Shown: positions 46,327 to 55,727 of the stretch, in pieces
Numbering within the stretch: the first letter of the stretch is position 1
Layout of the letters: the number at the start of each line of letters is the position of its first letter
Assembly (NCBI GenBank): GCA_016124975.1
Contig: WGMP01000040.1
Location: 1 to 64,000 of the forward strand
Length of the DNA stretch: 64,000 nt
Source of the DNA: Phycisphaera sp.
GTDB taxonomy: Bacteria; Planctomycetota; Phycisphaerae; Phycisphaerales; SM1A02
Direction of reading: 5' to 3'
Made by a program: the position numbers and the translations under genes
Notes under the pieces: generated by a model
What the model was told of the DNA's origin: nothing
What the model saw: only the letters and a program-made list of their open reading frames with translations
The model's database searches: none

Positions 46327-46809
46327 ATGCCCCCAGCAGGACCAGACGCCTATCTGCGCACCAAGGTGATGACCGCCAAGCCCGAGGAGCTTCGGCTCAT
46401 GCTGATCGACGGCGCCATCCGGTTCACGGAGCAGGCGCGCCGCGGTTACGAGACGAAGGACTACGAGCTCTCCTTCACGGGCACGCAGAAGGCGCAGGCG
46501 ATCCTGCTCGAGATCATCGGGGCGCTTCGGCCCGAGCACGCGCCCGAGCTCTGCAAGCAGGTCGCAGCGCTCTACACCTTCATGTTCAACTCGCTGGTGA
46601 AGGCGAGCTCGACCAGGGACATTTCCGCCGTCGACGACGTTCTGCGGCTGCTCCGCTACGAGCGCGAGACCTGGGTGATGTGCATGGACCAGCTGTCGCG
46701 CGAGAACCACGCGGCGAGCCGCATGCACGAGACTCCGCAGGCCATTCCCGCGATGGCGGCCGCAAACCAGGATGGAAAAGCCCGGCAGAGCATCGTGCTC
46801 GAGGGCTGA
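46327..46809 (+). CDS. fliS: Flagellar export chaperone FliS
   Basis: YLRTKVMTAKPEELRLMLIDGAIRFTEQARRGYETKDYELSFTGTQKAQAILLEI; immediately downstream of fliD. Confidence 0.9.
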   Translation: MPPAGPDAYLRTKVMTAKPEELRLMLIDGAIRFTEQARRGYETKDYELSFTGTQKAQAILLEIIGALRPEHAPELCKQVAALYTFMFNSLVKASSTRDISAVDDVLRLLRYERETWVMCMDQLSRENHAASRMHETPQAIPAMAAANQDGKARQSIVLEG

Positions 46810-46923
46810 GAATCTGAACCTGAAACGAACAGAACCAAGAGGCGCTGCGTCGTAGGACGCCCGCACGACGACACGATCATTCCGCCGAGCCTCTGCGTCG
46901 GCGCGCTCTCAGAAGGCCACTCA

Positions 46924-48282
46924 ATGACTGCAAGCATGAACCAGACCGCGTCCGAACTCCTCGCCCGCATCGAGCGCTGCGAGGCGAAGATCGGCGTCGT
47001 CGGCCTCGGATATGTGGGCCTTCCGCTCGCGCACGCGCTGCACTCGGGAGGGCTCCCCATCCTCGGATTCGACATCGACCAGTCGAAGATCGATGCCATC
47101 AAGGCCGGGCGGAACTATCTCGTGCACCTCGGCAACGAGCTCGTCACATCGCTCCGCGACTCGTCGCGCTTCGAGGGCACCACAGACTTCAGCCGCCTCG
47201 GCGAGGCGGACGTCATCATCATCTGCGTGCCGACCCCGCTCGGAAAGCACTGGGAGCCCGACATCTCGTACATCATCGAGACGGCGAAGGCGATCGGCCG
47301 CACGCTGCGCAAGGGACAGCTCGTGATCCTCGAGTCGACGACCTACCCGCGCACCACGCGCGACGACATGATGCCCGCCATCATGGCCGCCGCGGGCGGG
47401 CGCGCGCGGTCGCTCGAGATCGGACGCGACATCTTCGGCGCCTTCAGCCCCGAGCGCGAGGATCCGGGACGCAAGTCGCACTCGACGAGCACGATCCCGA
47501 AGCTCGTTGGCGGCCTCGACGCAGCGTCGACCGAGCTCGCGGCGGCCGTCTACCGCAAGGGCGTCACCACGGTGGTGCCCGTGTCGAGCGCGGAGGTCGC
47601 CGAGAGCGCGAAGCTCCTCGAGAACATCTTCCGCGCGGTGAACATCGCGCTGGTCAACGAGATGAAGGTCGTCCTCGATGCGATGGACATCGACGTGTGG
47701 GAGGTCGTGCGCGCGGCGGCGACGAAGCCCTTCGGATACATGCCGTTCTACCCGGGCCCTGGCCTCGGCGGTCACTGCATCCCGATCGACCCCTTCTACC
47801 TCACCTGGAAGGCGCGCGAGTATGGCCACTCGACCCGCTTCATCGAGCTCGCGGGCGAGATCAACACCTCGATGCCGCACTACGTGGTCGACCGCACCGC
47901 GGAGGCGCTCAACGGGCAGGGCAAGCCGATGAAGGGGTCGAAGATCCTCGTGGTCGGCCTCGCCTACAAGGCCGACATCGACGACGTGCGCGAGAGCCCG
48001 TCGTTCGAACTGATCGAGCTGTGCAAGCACCGCGGCGCGGTGGTCGACTACTACGACCCGCTCGTCCCCGCGACCTGGGCAGGCCGCAAGCACGACCTCA
48101 AGATGACCTCGGTCGCCTACGACGCGAAGACGATCGCGTCCTACGACTGCATCCTGATCTCGACCGCGCACTCGAGCGTCGACTACCGCACGATCGCCGA
48201 GCACGCGAAGCTGTGCGTCGACACCCGCGACGCGCTGCGCGCCTTCGAGAAGACCATGGGAGCGCGGCTCGTCCGCGCGTGA
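46924..48282 (+). CDS. Nucleotide sugar dehydrogenase (UDP-N-acetyl-hexosamine 6-dehydrogenase, WbpA-like)
   Basis: KIGVVGLGYVGLPLAHALH...PGPGLGGHCIPIDPFYLTWKAREYG...GLAYKADIDDVRESPSFELIE. Confidence 0.93.
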   Translation: MTASMNQTASELLARIERCEAKIGVVGLGYVGLPLAHALHSGGLPILGFDIDQSKIDAIKAGRNYLVHLGNELVTSLRDSSRFEGTTDFSRLGEADVIIICVPTPLGKHWEPDISYIIETAKAIGRTLRKGQLVILESTTYPRTTRDDMMPAIMAAAGGRARSLEIGRDIFGAFSPEREDPGRKSHSTSTIPKLVGGLDAASTELAAAVYRKGVTTVVPVSSAEVAESAKLLENIFRAVNIALVNEMKVVLDAMDIDVWEVVRAAATKPFGYMPFYPGPGLGGHCIPIDPFYLTWKAREYGHSTRFIELAGEINTSMPHYVVDRTAEALNGQGKPMKGSKILVVGLAYKADIDDVRESPSFELIELCKHRGAVVDYYDPLVPATWAGRKHDLKMTSVAYDAKTIASYDCILISTAHSSVDYRTIAEHAKLCVDTRDALRAFEKTMGARLVRA

Positions 48283-48286
48283 GGCG

Positions 48287-49852
48287 ATGGAGTCGAGTCC
48301 CGCCACCGTGACCGCGGAGACCTCGCGGGGCTATGCCGCGACCGCGGCGCACGGCTCGGCGTGGATGACCGCGCAGACGGTGCTCAACAAGCTTGCGACG
48401 ATCCTCGCGGGCTTCCTGCTCGCTCGGCTTCTCTCCCCCGACGACTACGGCCTCGCGTTCTTCGCGGTCAGTGTCGCCGTCTTCGCGTTCGTCTTCCCCA
48501 CTCCGGTGATGGGGGATGTCCTGCTCGCCGAGCAGAAGCGCTTTCAGCAGATCGCCGGCGCCGCGAACCTCGTGATGTGGATCGCCGCGATCGCGATGTG
48601 CGCCGTGCTCGCGAGCCTCGCGATCCCGCTCGAGAACTTCGACGGGCGCGCGGGGCTCGCAGTGCTCATCCTGGTGGCCGCCATGAGGCCGGTCGCCGAC
48701 GCCGTCCTTGCCGTCGCAAACGCGAGAATGCGCATCGATCTCGCGTACAGGCGCATCGCGATCATCGACGGCACCGTCACGCTGGCTGCGACGATCTCGT
48801 CGCTCGCGATGGCGTACCTCGGGGCAGGGCCGATCTCGCTCGCACTTCCTCCCGTTGCGGCGCTCGCCCTCAGGGGAATCCTGTACTGGCGCTCGATCAG
48901 GGGCCGCGTCGATCTCACCGTGCGGCGCGAGGAGCTGCGACCCGTTGCTCGGCGCTACATGGTCGCGGGCTTCGGCCAGTACATCAACAACATCCTGCTC
49001 GCGCTCGAGATCGTGGTGCTCGGGCTTGCGACGGACAAGACCGAGGTCGGGCTCTTCGTTCTGGCGGCGACATACGCCATCCAGGCGAACTCGGTGATCG
49101 CAGGACAGATCGGCGCGGTGCTCCAGCCGATCTTCGCGCATGTGCATGGCGATGCAGCGCGTCAGGTCGGCGGGTTCCTGCGCGCGACCCGGCTCCTGTC
49201 CGCGATCGCCGTGCCGCTCTCGCTCGTGCAGGCCGCGATCGCGGTCCCCGTGTTCCAGCTGCTCTTCGAGCCCGAGTGGACAGGGTCGATCGCGATCTTC
49301 TCGGTGCTCAGCGTGGCACAGGCGTTCGTGTTCGTGTCGGCGCCGTCCATCGCGCTCCTCAAGGCGCAGGGCCGCTTCCGCGCCTATCTCCTCCTGCAGT
49401 TCGCGCAGCTTGCGACCGCGGCGGCCGCGTTCCCTGCGGCGGTCCTCTACGGCGGCCCCATCGCGCTCGAGTCCGCTGCATGGGTCGGGTTCCCCGTCGA
49501 CGAAAGCGCAGGCAAGGCGCTTGCGCTCGCCTGCGCGAGCGCCGTCGTTTGGGCCAGCTTCTGTCCGCTCGCCGTGTGGATCGGCGGACGGCCCGCTGGT
49601 CTTGGCTTCGGCACCACGCTTCGCCTGTTCCTCGAGCCGTGGATCGCGACGCTTCCCGTGATGGCGGCGCTCGTCGGATGCTGGATTGGGCTGAGGGCGG
49701 TGGCGCCACAGGGTATGGCAGACGCCGCGACCATCGCCGTGCTTGCTCCGATCGCGGCGCTCGTCGCGATCATCGCATCGTCGCGAATGCGCGAGAGCAC
49801 GAGAACGGACTTCAACGCCGTCGTGGCACGCTTCCTGAAGCGCAAGGGATGA
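48287..49852 (+). CDS. Oligosaccharide flippase / polysaccharide biosynthesis protein (Wzx-like)
   Basis: SAWMTAQTVLNKLATILAGFLLARLLSPDDYGLAFFAVSVAVFAFVFPTPVMGDVLL; about 12-14 TM. Confidence 0.87.
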   Translation: MESSPATVTAETSRGYAATAAHGSAWMTAQTVLNKLATILAGFLLARLLSPDDYGLAFFAVSVAVFAFVFPTPVMGDVLLAEQKRFQQIAGAANLVMWIAAIAMCAVLASLAIPLENFDGRAGLAVLILVAAMRPVADAVLAVANARMRIDLAYRRIAIIDGTVTLAATISSLAMAYLGAGPISLALPPVAALALRGILYWRSIRGRVDLTVRREELRPVARRYMVAGFGQYINNILLALEIVVLGLATDKTEVGLFVLAATYAIQANSVIAGQIGAVLQPIFAHVHGDAARQVGGFLRATRLLSAIAVPLSLVQAAIAVPVFQLLFEPEWTGSIAIFSVLSVAQAFVFVSAPSIALLKAQGRFRAYLLLQFAQLATAAAAFPAAVLYGGPIALESAAWVGFPVDESAGKALALACASAVVWASFCPLAVWIGGRPAGLGFGTTLRLFLEPWIATLPVMAALVGCWIGLRAVAPQGMADAATIAVLAPIAALVAIIASSRMRESTRTDFNAVVARFLKRKG

Positions 49853-49859
49853 ACCGAAC

Positions 49860-51014
49860 ATGATTCTCCATGTCATCGACAATCTCTATCCCGAGAGCGG
49901 GGGGCCCCCGACCGTCGCGATCGAGCTCGTTCGCCAGCAGGCAGTCATGGGCAAGAAGGTCGCGCTGCTCTGCTCGCACGCGCCGAGGAAGCCCGAGCAG
50001 CGCGCGCTTCTCGCGGAACGCTGGCGCGGGCTCGACATCGAGTACATCGTGCTCGACGAGCTGACTGAAGGCGGTTTGCGCGGCGCGCGAGCGGCCATGG
50101 ACCGCCTGCGGCCGCAGATCGTGCACATCCACTGCATGTGGGAGGCGTTGGTGCGCCAGATGGCGGCGCACGCGAGGAAGCGCGGTGTGCCCTTCGTGCT
50201 GTCGACGCATGGAATGCTCCATCCGTATGCGCTTGCGCAGAAGCGGCTCAAGAAGCTCGTGTATCTCACGCTCTTCCCCGTCATCGTGCGCGGCGCGGGC
50301 GAGCTCTTCGCGCTCAATCGCGAGGAGGCCCTGTACATCACCGAGCGGTTCCGCAGACCAGCGTCGGTCCTCGCGAACGGGATCGCCGTCGACGACTACG
50401 CGAAGCCGGAGTGCGGCCTGTTCCGCAGCCGCTTTCCCGCGATCGGTCAACGACCCTTCGTGCTCTTCGTCGGACGTCTCCATCCCATCAAGGGGATCGA
50501 CAAGCTCATGCGCAGCTATGCCCATGCCCGTGCGCGCGGACTCGAGCTCGACCTCGCGTTGGTCGGCCCTGACGATGGCGAACGACCTGCGCTCGAGTCG
50601 CTCGCGCGGGAACTCGGCCTCGTCGACCATGTCCACTTCACGGGCGGGCTCTTCGGCGCCGAGAAGCGCGACGCGTTCGCGGCCTGCTCGATCTTCGCGC
50701 ACCGGCCACGCTTCGAGGGCTTCGGCATCACCGTGGTCGAGGGCCTCGCCTCAGGCAAGCCCGTCGTGACCACGCGCGAGTGCAAGCTGGACGGCTCCGC
50801 GGAGGCGGGTGCGCTGCGAATGGTGGAGGACTCCGACGAGGCGTTCGGAGATGCGCTCCTCGAGATCGCGCGAAGCGCGGACCAGGGCCGTGCCCTCGGC
50901 ATCCGTGGGCAGGAGTGGGCGCGCGCCAACCTCGGCTGGGAGGCGCTGGTCGGGCAGGCGGCGGCAGCGTACAGGCGGGTCTGTGGAGCGTCGCCGATGG
51001 GCCAAGGGTCATGA
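49860..51014 (+). CDS. Glycosyltransferase (GT4-like)
   Basis: MILHVIDNLYPESGGPPTVAIELVR...PFVLFVGRLHPIKGIDKLMRSYA...EGFGITVVEGLASGKPVVTT. Confidence 0.92.
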   Translation: MILHVIDNLYPESGGPPTVAIELVRQQAVMGKKVALLCSHAPRKPEQRALLAERWRGLDIEYIVLDELTEGGLRGARAAMDRLRPQIVHIHCMWEALVRQMAAHARKRGVPFVLSTHGMLHPYALAQKRLKKLVYLTLFPVIVRGAGELFALNREEALYITERFRRPASVLANGIAVDDYAKPECGLFRSRFPAIGQRPFVLFVGRLHPIKGIDKLMRSYAHARARGLELDLALVGPDDGERPALESLARELGLVDHVHFTGGLFGAEKRDAFAACSIFAHRPRFEGFGITVVEGLASGKPVVTTRECKLDGSAEAGALRMVEDSDEAFGDALLEIARSADQGRALGIRGQEWARANLGWEALVGQAAAAYRRVCGASPMGQGS

Positions 51015-52831
51015 ACCTCTACCGTCCCGAGGTCGATGGACTGCGCGCGCTGGCGGTGGTTCCTGTCATCCTCTTCCATGCGGGCGTCCCCGGCTTTGCC
51101 GGTGGCTTCGTCGGTGTGGATGTTTTCTTCGTCATCAGCGGTTACCTCATCGCATCGATCATCCATGAGGAGATCCTGGACCGCCGATTCTCGGTGGTCA
51201 CGTTCCTCGAGCGTCGGGCGCGGCGCATCATTCCCGCGCTCTACGCGGTCCTGATCGTGACGCTACTGCTCGGATGGTTGTTCATGCTGCCCGACAACTT
51301 CGAGAACCTCGGCCAAAGCGTGGTCGCGACGGTCGGTGTGTCGAACAACATCCTGCTCTGGCTGACCTCGGGCTACTGGGATCTCGCGAACGAGTACAAG
51401 CCGCTTCTTCACACATGGAGCCTTGGCGTCGAAGAGCAGTTCTACTTCGTGTTCCCGTTCGTGCTGCTGTGGCTTGCGCCTCGCGGTCGACGCACGACGC
51501 TCATCGTGTTCGCGATCGTCGCGGTCGCCAGCCTCGCGGCGGCACAGTGGTTCGTGATGTGCGAGCCGCTGGCGGCGTTCTTCCTGCTGCCCATGCGCGC
51601 ATGGGAGCTGCTGATGGGGGCGATGTTCGCAGTGACATGCAGGCGCGACCGCGGGCACGCGCTGCAGCTCGGTGCTGCAGGCGGGGCGCTCGCGTGGCTT
51701 GGGCTCGCCCTCATCCTCGCGCCTGTCGTGCTGTACGACGCGACGACGCCGTTTCCGGGACTCGCCGCGCTGCCACCGACCCTCGGAACGCTCCTCGTGA
51801 TCATGTTCGCCTCCGAGGCGAACGTGGTCGGGCGACTCCTGTCATGGCGCGTCCTCGTGGCGATCGGGCTCGGAAGCTACAGCGCGTACCTCTGGCATCA
51901 GCCGATCTTCGCGTTCCTGCGACTTCTCTCCCCAGAGCATCCGTCGGCTCCGGCGGTCGTTCTCGCGATCGTCGCGACCGCGGTGCTGTCTTACGCCAGT
52001 TGGCGGTTCATCGAGCAGCCCTTCCGGTCGCGGGAACGGTTCTCGCGCACGGCCGTGTTCACACTGACGATCTCCGTCGGCGGATTGCTCGCCGGCGCCG
52101 GGTTCGCCGTCGACAGAAGCAGCGGGTTTCCCGAGAGGCTCCCGTACATCGCGTCCGCCACCGAGGGCGGCGGACGGGCCGCGCGTCGGGTCTACATCGA
52201 CCGCGTCTACGCGCTTCGGTCCGAGCGATTCTCGGAGAGCGATGCACGAAAGGTGCTGCTGCTCGGAAACAGCTTCGCCCGCGATTTCGTGAACATGGTC
52301 ACGGAATGCGGATACATGAAGTCCTCGGAGATCTCATATGAGCCGATCACCGAGATCGGGATGTTCTCATGTGTCCGCGACATGGAACGGTTCCCCGAGA
52401 GCCTTCGCGAGCGGCTCCGCACCTGCGATGTCCTGATCCTGGTGATGCCGATCTTCGACCCTGCCTGCATGGCCGAGGACATCGCCTGGCTGCGCGAGCA
52501 GGGAGTGCCGCAGGTGATCGTGATCGGGACCAAGAACTTCGGAGCGAATCCCAACTCGATCCTCGGCATGTCTCTCGAGGCCGCGCTCTCGTACCGGGCC
52601 CGCGTGCTGCCCGAGGTGCTGGATGCGAACCGCGTGGCGCGCGAGCTGGTTCCGGAGGACTGCTTCGTGGACCTCCTGGCCATCCTCGCGGACGAGGAGG
52701 GACGCGTTCCCCTGCTCGATGGCTCGGGAAAGCTGTTGTCCGAGGACGGCGGGCACCTCACGCTGGCGGGCGCACGCTTCGTCGGCGAGCGTCTCTTTGC
52801 GCATCCGTTGCTGGCGCCGCTGCGCGACTGA
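51011..52831 (+). CDS. Acyltransferase 3 family with C-terminal SGNH domain (OafA-like)
   Basis: MNLYRPEVDGLRALAVVPVILFHAGVPGFAGGFVGVDVFFVISGYLI...LLHTWSLGVEEQFYFVFP...KVLLLGNSFARDF; ATGA overlap with GT. Confidence 0.93.
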   Translation: MNLYRPEVDGLRALAVVPVILFHAGVPGFAGGFVGVDVFFVISGYLIASIIHEEILDRRFSVVTFLERRARRIIPALYAVLIVTLLLGWLFMLPDNFENLGQSVVATVGVSNNILLWLTSGYWDLANEYKPLLHTWSLGVEEQFYFVFPFVLLWLAPRGRRTTLIVFAIVAVASLAAAQWFVMCEPLAAFFLLPMRAWELLMGAMFAVTCRRDRGHALQLGAAGGALAWLGLALILAPVVLYDATTPFPGLAALPPTLGTLLVIMFASEANVVGRLLSWRVLVAIGLGSYSAYLWHQPIFAFLRLLSPEHPSAPAVVLAIVATAVLSYASWRFIEQPFRSRERFSRTAVFTLTISVGGLLAGAGFAVDRSSGFPERLPYIASATEGGGRAARRVYIDRVYALRSERFSESDARKVLLLGNSFARDFVNMVTECGYMKSSEISYEPITEIGMFSCVRDMERFPESLRERLRTCDVLILVMPIFDPACMAEDIAWLREQGVPQVIVIGTKNFGANPNSILGMSLEAALSYRARVLPEVLDANRVARELVPEDCFVDLLAILADEEGRVPLLDGSGKLLSEDGGHLTLAGARFVGERLFAHPLLAPLRD

Positions 52832-52861
52832 GGATCTGCGGGGGCCTGGCGGCGGGATCCG

Positions 52862-52903
52862 GCGATCGTCGGTCCAAGCGGATTGACTTGGCCCCACGAT
52901 CGC
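52862..52903. other. Long symmetric hairpin in intergenic region
   Basis: GCGATCGT-c-GG-t-CCAAG-cggattga-CTTGG-c-CC-c-ACGATCGC (15 bp, two symmetric 1x1 mismatches). Confidence 0.7.
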
Positions 52904-53003
52904 GACCGCGAGCCAGCTTCCCGGCCGAGATCTCTTCCGTGAAGTGCGTGCTGCACCAATAAATGCTGGAACCCCGGGCTGGGATGGCCGATACTCCGAT
53001 GCG

Positions 53004-54467
53004 ATGTTGATTCTCGCCCAAGACGGTGGCTTCGAGGCCACCCTTCGAAACGCGCTTGAGCCGCTGCTGACCCCGGTCGGCATGATCGGCTTGCTGCTGG
53101 GTGGCGCGTTCCTGCTCTGGGTCGCCTTCTCTAGGCACGGCGCGTTCGTCGGTGGCGTCGTCATTCTTCTGTTCCTGACCATGATGGTGCAGGAGAACAA
53201 GTACTTCGACAACACGCTTATCACGCCGCTCGAGCAGATTCGAGCGCTTGGCAAGACGATCACCTTTGCCACGCTGATCGCCGTGACGGCGAACCTGTTC
53301 ATGCGCCCGAACGTGAGCGGGAGGTTCGCGCTTAGCCTTCCGATCATCCTGCTCTTCCTGTTTGAGACGATGTACCTCGCGCGCATCGTCGCGAACGGCG
53401 AGACGATCCGTGGCGGCTTTGGCTGGATCGGGGTTCTGTTCATCCTGTTGTCCTTCGGAATCGGCTATTCCCGGCTTGTGAGGACGAGCGAGGACCTCGA
53501 CCGGGGGATTCGGATGTTCGCGTGGGCGAGCGCCGCGTTCATCTGCCTGAATCTCATGCAGTTGGCCCTCGGGCCGCGCCAGGCGATCGCCGGCGACCGG
53601 TTCGCAGGAATCAGCGCGAATCCGCAGCTCGCGGGCTTCGTCTCCGCTGTGTTCATACTCTGCAACGCGCATCTCTTCGGCCGCGCGCCTTTGGCATCAT
53701 GGTCACGCTGGCTCCATGGAGTGCAGATCGGGATTCTCAGCGTGCTCGTGGTCTGGACGGGATCGAGAATGAGCGCGCTGTGCTGTGTCGCAAGCCTGCT
53801 CATGTACTACAGGTTCCGTCTTGGGACCTTCTCGATCCTGCTCGCTTCAGCGGGAGTCGTCTTCCTGATGTTCGTGACGCTCTTCGGAGACAGCTTGGTC
53901 GGCGTGTCCCGATTCGTTGAAGGCGAGAACACGCGTCGCGACATTTGGCTCAAGCTGATCGCCGACTTCCAGTCCGCTCCCTTCTTTGGGGTGATGAACC
54001 AGAGCTCGGAGGAGATCGGTGCATCCGAGTCGACCTATCTCACCACCCTTTCCCTGATGGGCATCTCCGGCGCGATCCCGCTCTCATTCTTCGTCCTTGC
54101 GACGACATGGCAGTTCATCGGCATGCTCAGAGCGAGGCGAAGCGGCCGAGTCGAGCCGACGCAGGTGGACTTCGCCATGGGTCAGTTCGTGATTCTTGCG
54201 ATCGGAACGGTGTTCGAGGGCTTCCTTCTCGGAATCCTGTCCTTCGCGGTGGTCTGGGTGTATTTCGTACTTTCGTTCTCCACGGCCCTGGTGGACGACG
54301 GCCGGGTGCTCACTGAGCGGGACTCGTTCGACGGCGAGGAGGACGAGGCCTGCGACGGCGACCTCGGCTATGCAGAGACCATCGACGCGGACCCGCTTGA
54401 ACAGCCTCGAATCGACGATGCGGGCGCCGTCGGCGAGCATCACGCCTGTTCGACGCGCGATCGATGA
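53004..54467 (+). CDS. O-antigen ligase/polymerase-like membrane protein (Wzy-like)
   Basis: About 10-12 TM, position in polysaccharide locus, VVWTGSRMSALCCVASLLMYYRFR...FFGVMNQSSEEIGASESTYLTTLSLMGISGAIPL. Confidence 0.7.
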   Translation: MLILAQDGGFEATLRNALEPLLTPVGMIGLLLGGAFLLWVAFSRHGAFVGGVVILLFLTMMVQENKYFDNTLITPLEQIRALGKTITFATLIAVTANLFMRPNVSGRFALSLPIILLFLFETMYLARIVANGETIRGGFGWIGVLFILLSFGIGYSRLVRTSEDLDRGIRMFAWASAAFICLNLMQLALGPRQAIAGDRFAGISANPQLAGFVSAVFILCNAHLFGRAPLASWSRWLHGVQIGILSVLVVWTGSRMSALCCVASLLMYYRFRLGTFSILLASAGVVFLMFVTLFGDSLVGVSRFVEGENTRRDIWLKLIADFQSAPFFGVMNQSSEEIGASESTYLTTLSLMGISGAIPLSFFVLATTWQFIGMLRARRSGRVEPTQVDFAMGQFVILAIGTVFEGFLLGILSFAVVWVYFVLSFSTALVDDGRVLTERDSFDGEEDEACDGDLGYAETIDADPLEQPRIDDAGAVGEHHACSTRDR

Positions 54468-54603
54468 GTCGTTTGATCCCCTAGACATGCAGGCCTAGGA
54501 AGACGTGGCAATGCGCGGGGATCCTTCGGGCCGTTGCGGAAGCGACTGCGAAGTCGGCATACCCAAGCCCCTTGCCGCGGCGGTGGTTACGCAGCCTCTC
54601 GGG

Positions 54604-55455
54604 TCACGAAGGCTTTGCGACCTCGAACATGAGCACGCAGCGAAACCGCTCGAGTGCATCGCTCGCGTTCACCAGGCGCTCGTAGAGACGCCCGCAGGCA
54701 TAGGTGGCGGCATTAAACCGAAGGTACTCGGGCCGCCCTTCCACACGCACGATCGATCGCACCTCGAAGTCAGCGGCTCGCGAGAGCCGCGCCACGTCTC
54801 CTGCCGAGTTGCAGCGATAGCAGGTGGGAAAGGTGTCGTGCTCCTGCCGGCCACGGCGGCGGTTCACGGCCTTGTGGAACCAAGTAGGGGTGCAGCGCGC
54901 GATGAGCGGCATGTAGTGCCACTTGTTCGGGGTCTTCGCGAGGAAAACGCCCCCAGGCTTAAGTACCCTCCACACCTCGCGAAAGGTCGTCAGCGGGTCG
55001 GCCACATGCTCCATGACGTTGTCTGCGAACACGACGTCGAACGACTCGTTGTCGTAGGGAATGACTGCTTCGGGAAGCTTCAGAACACGTGCCTCGTCGA
55101 GATACGGATTCTCGAAGACCGCCTCCTCGGGATCGGTTCCCGCGACGAACCGGGCGATGCCGCGAAAGTTCATGTGCTCGACGTGCCCTCGGCCGCAGCC
55201 GTAGTCGAGCACGCTCTTGCCAGCGTCGATCCGCCGAAGCAGCATCTCGCGAAAAAGGCGGTTATCCCAGTTCGGCTCGAACTGTGGGTACCAACGCTGA
55301 TCGAGTGACCGCACGCTTGGAAGCACGATGCGTTGATATCGGTTTAGGGCATGGCGCCTCTGCAGCGAAATGCTCCCCACCGTGGGGCGAGGCATGCCCC
55401 TCGACCTGCGGCGTACGGCATGGACGCTGCTGTGCGGGCGTCGAGGATCAAACAT
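54604..55455 (-). CDS. Class I SAM-dependent methyltransferase
   Basis: SVLDYGCGRGHVEHMNFRGIARFVAGTDPEE...FDVVFADNVMEHVADPLTTFREVWRVLKPGGVFLAKTPN; start uncertain. Confidence 0.9.
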   Translation of the reverse strand: MFDPRRPHSSVHAVRRRSRGMPRPTVGSISLQRRHALNRYQRIVLPSVRSLDQRWYPQFEPNWDNRLFREMLLRRIDAGKSVLDYGCGRGHVEHMNFRGIARFVAGTDPEEAVFENPYLDEARVLKLPEAVIPYDNESFDVVFADNVMEHVADPLTTFREVWRVLKPGGVFLAKTPNKWHYMPLIARCTPTWFHKAVNRRRGRQEHDTFPTCYRCNSAGDVARLSRAADFEVRSIVRVEGRPEYLRFNAATYACGRLYERLVNASDALERFRCVLMFEVAKPS

Positions 55456-55727
55456 CCCGGCACGTGGTGGGCCGTATCATTCACAGAAGGCGGCTCGGTC
55501 GCTTCGCGAGGGAACTTGAGCGGATCTGAGTTGAGAGACGACGTTTTCGCTCCTACGGCGGATCAGGGAGAGTCGGGCGGTCTGGTCGCTTTTGACGCGG
55601 CGGAAGTGACGGGCAGGCGTAGGAATCGGATTGCAGGGTGGCGTGGAATTCCGAGACTAGGGCGTCGGTCCAATCTGGGCCGATTTCATTCCGGTGTGGT
55701 GTTCGAGCATTCGTGGAGGAACAGCTG

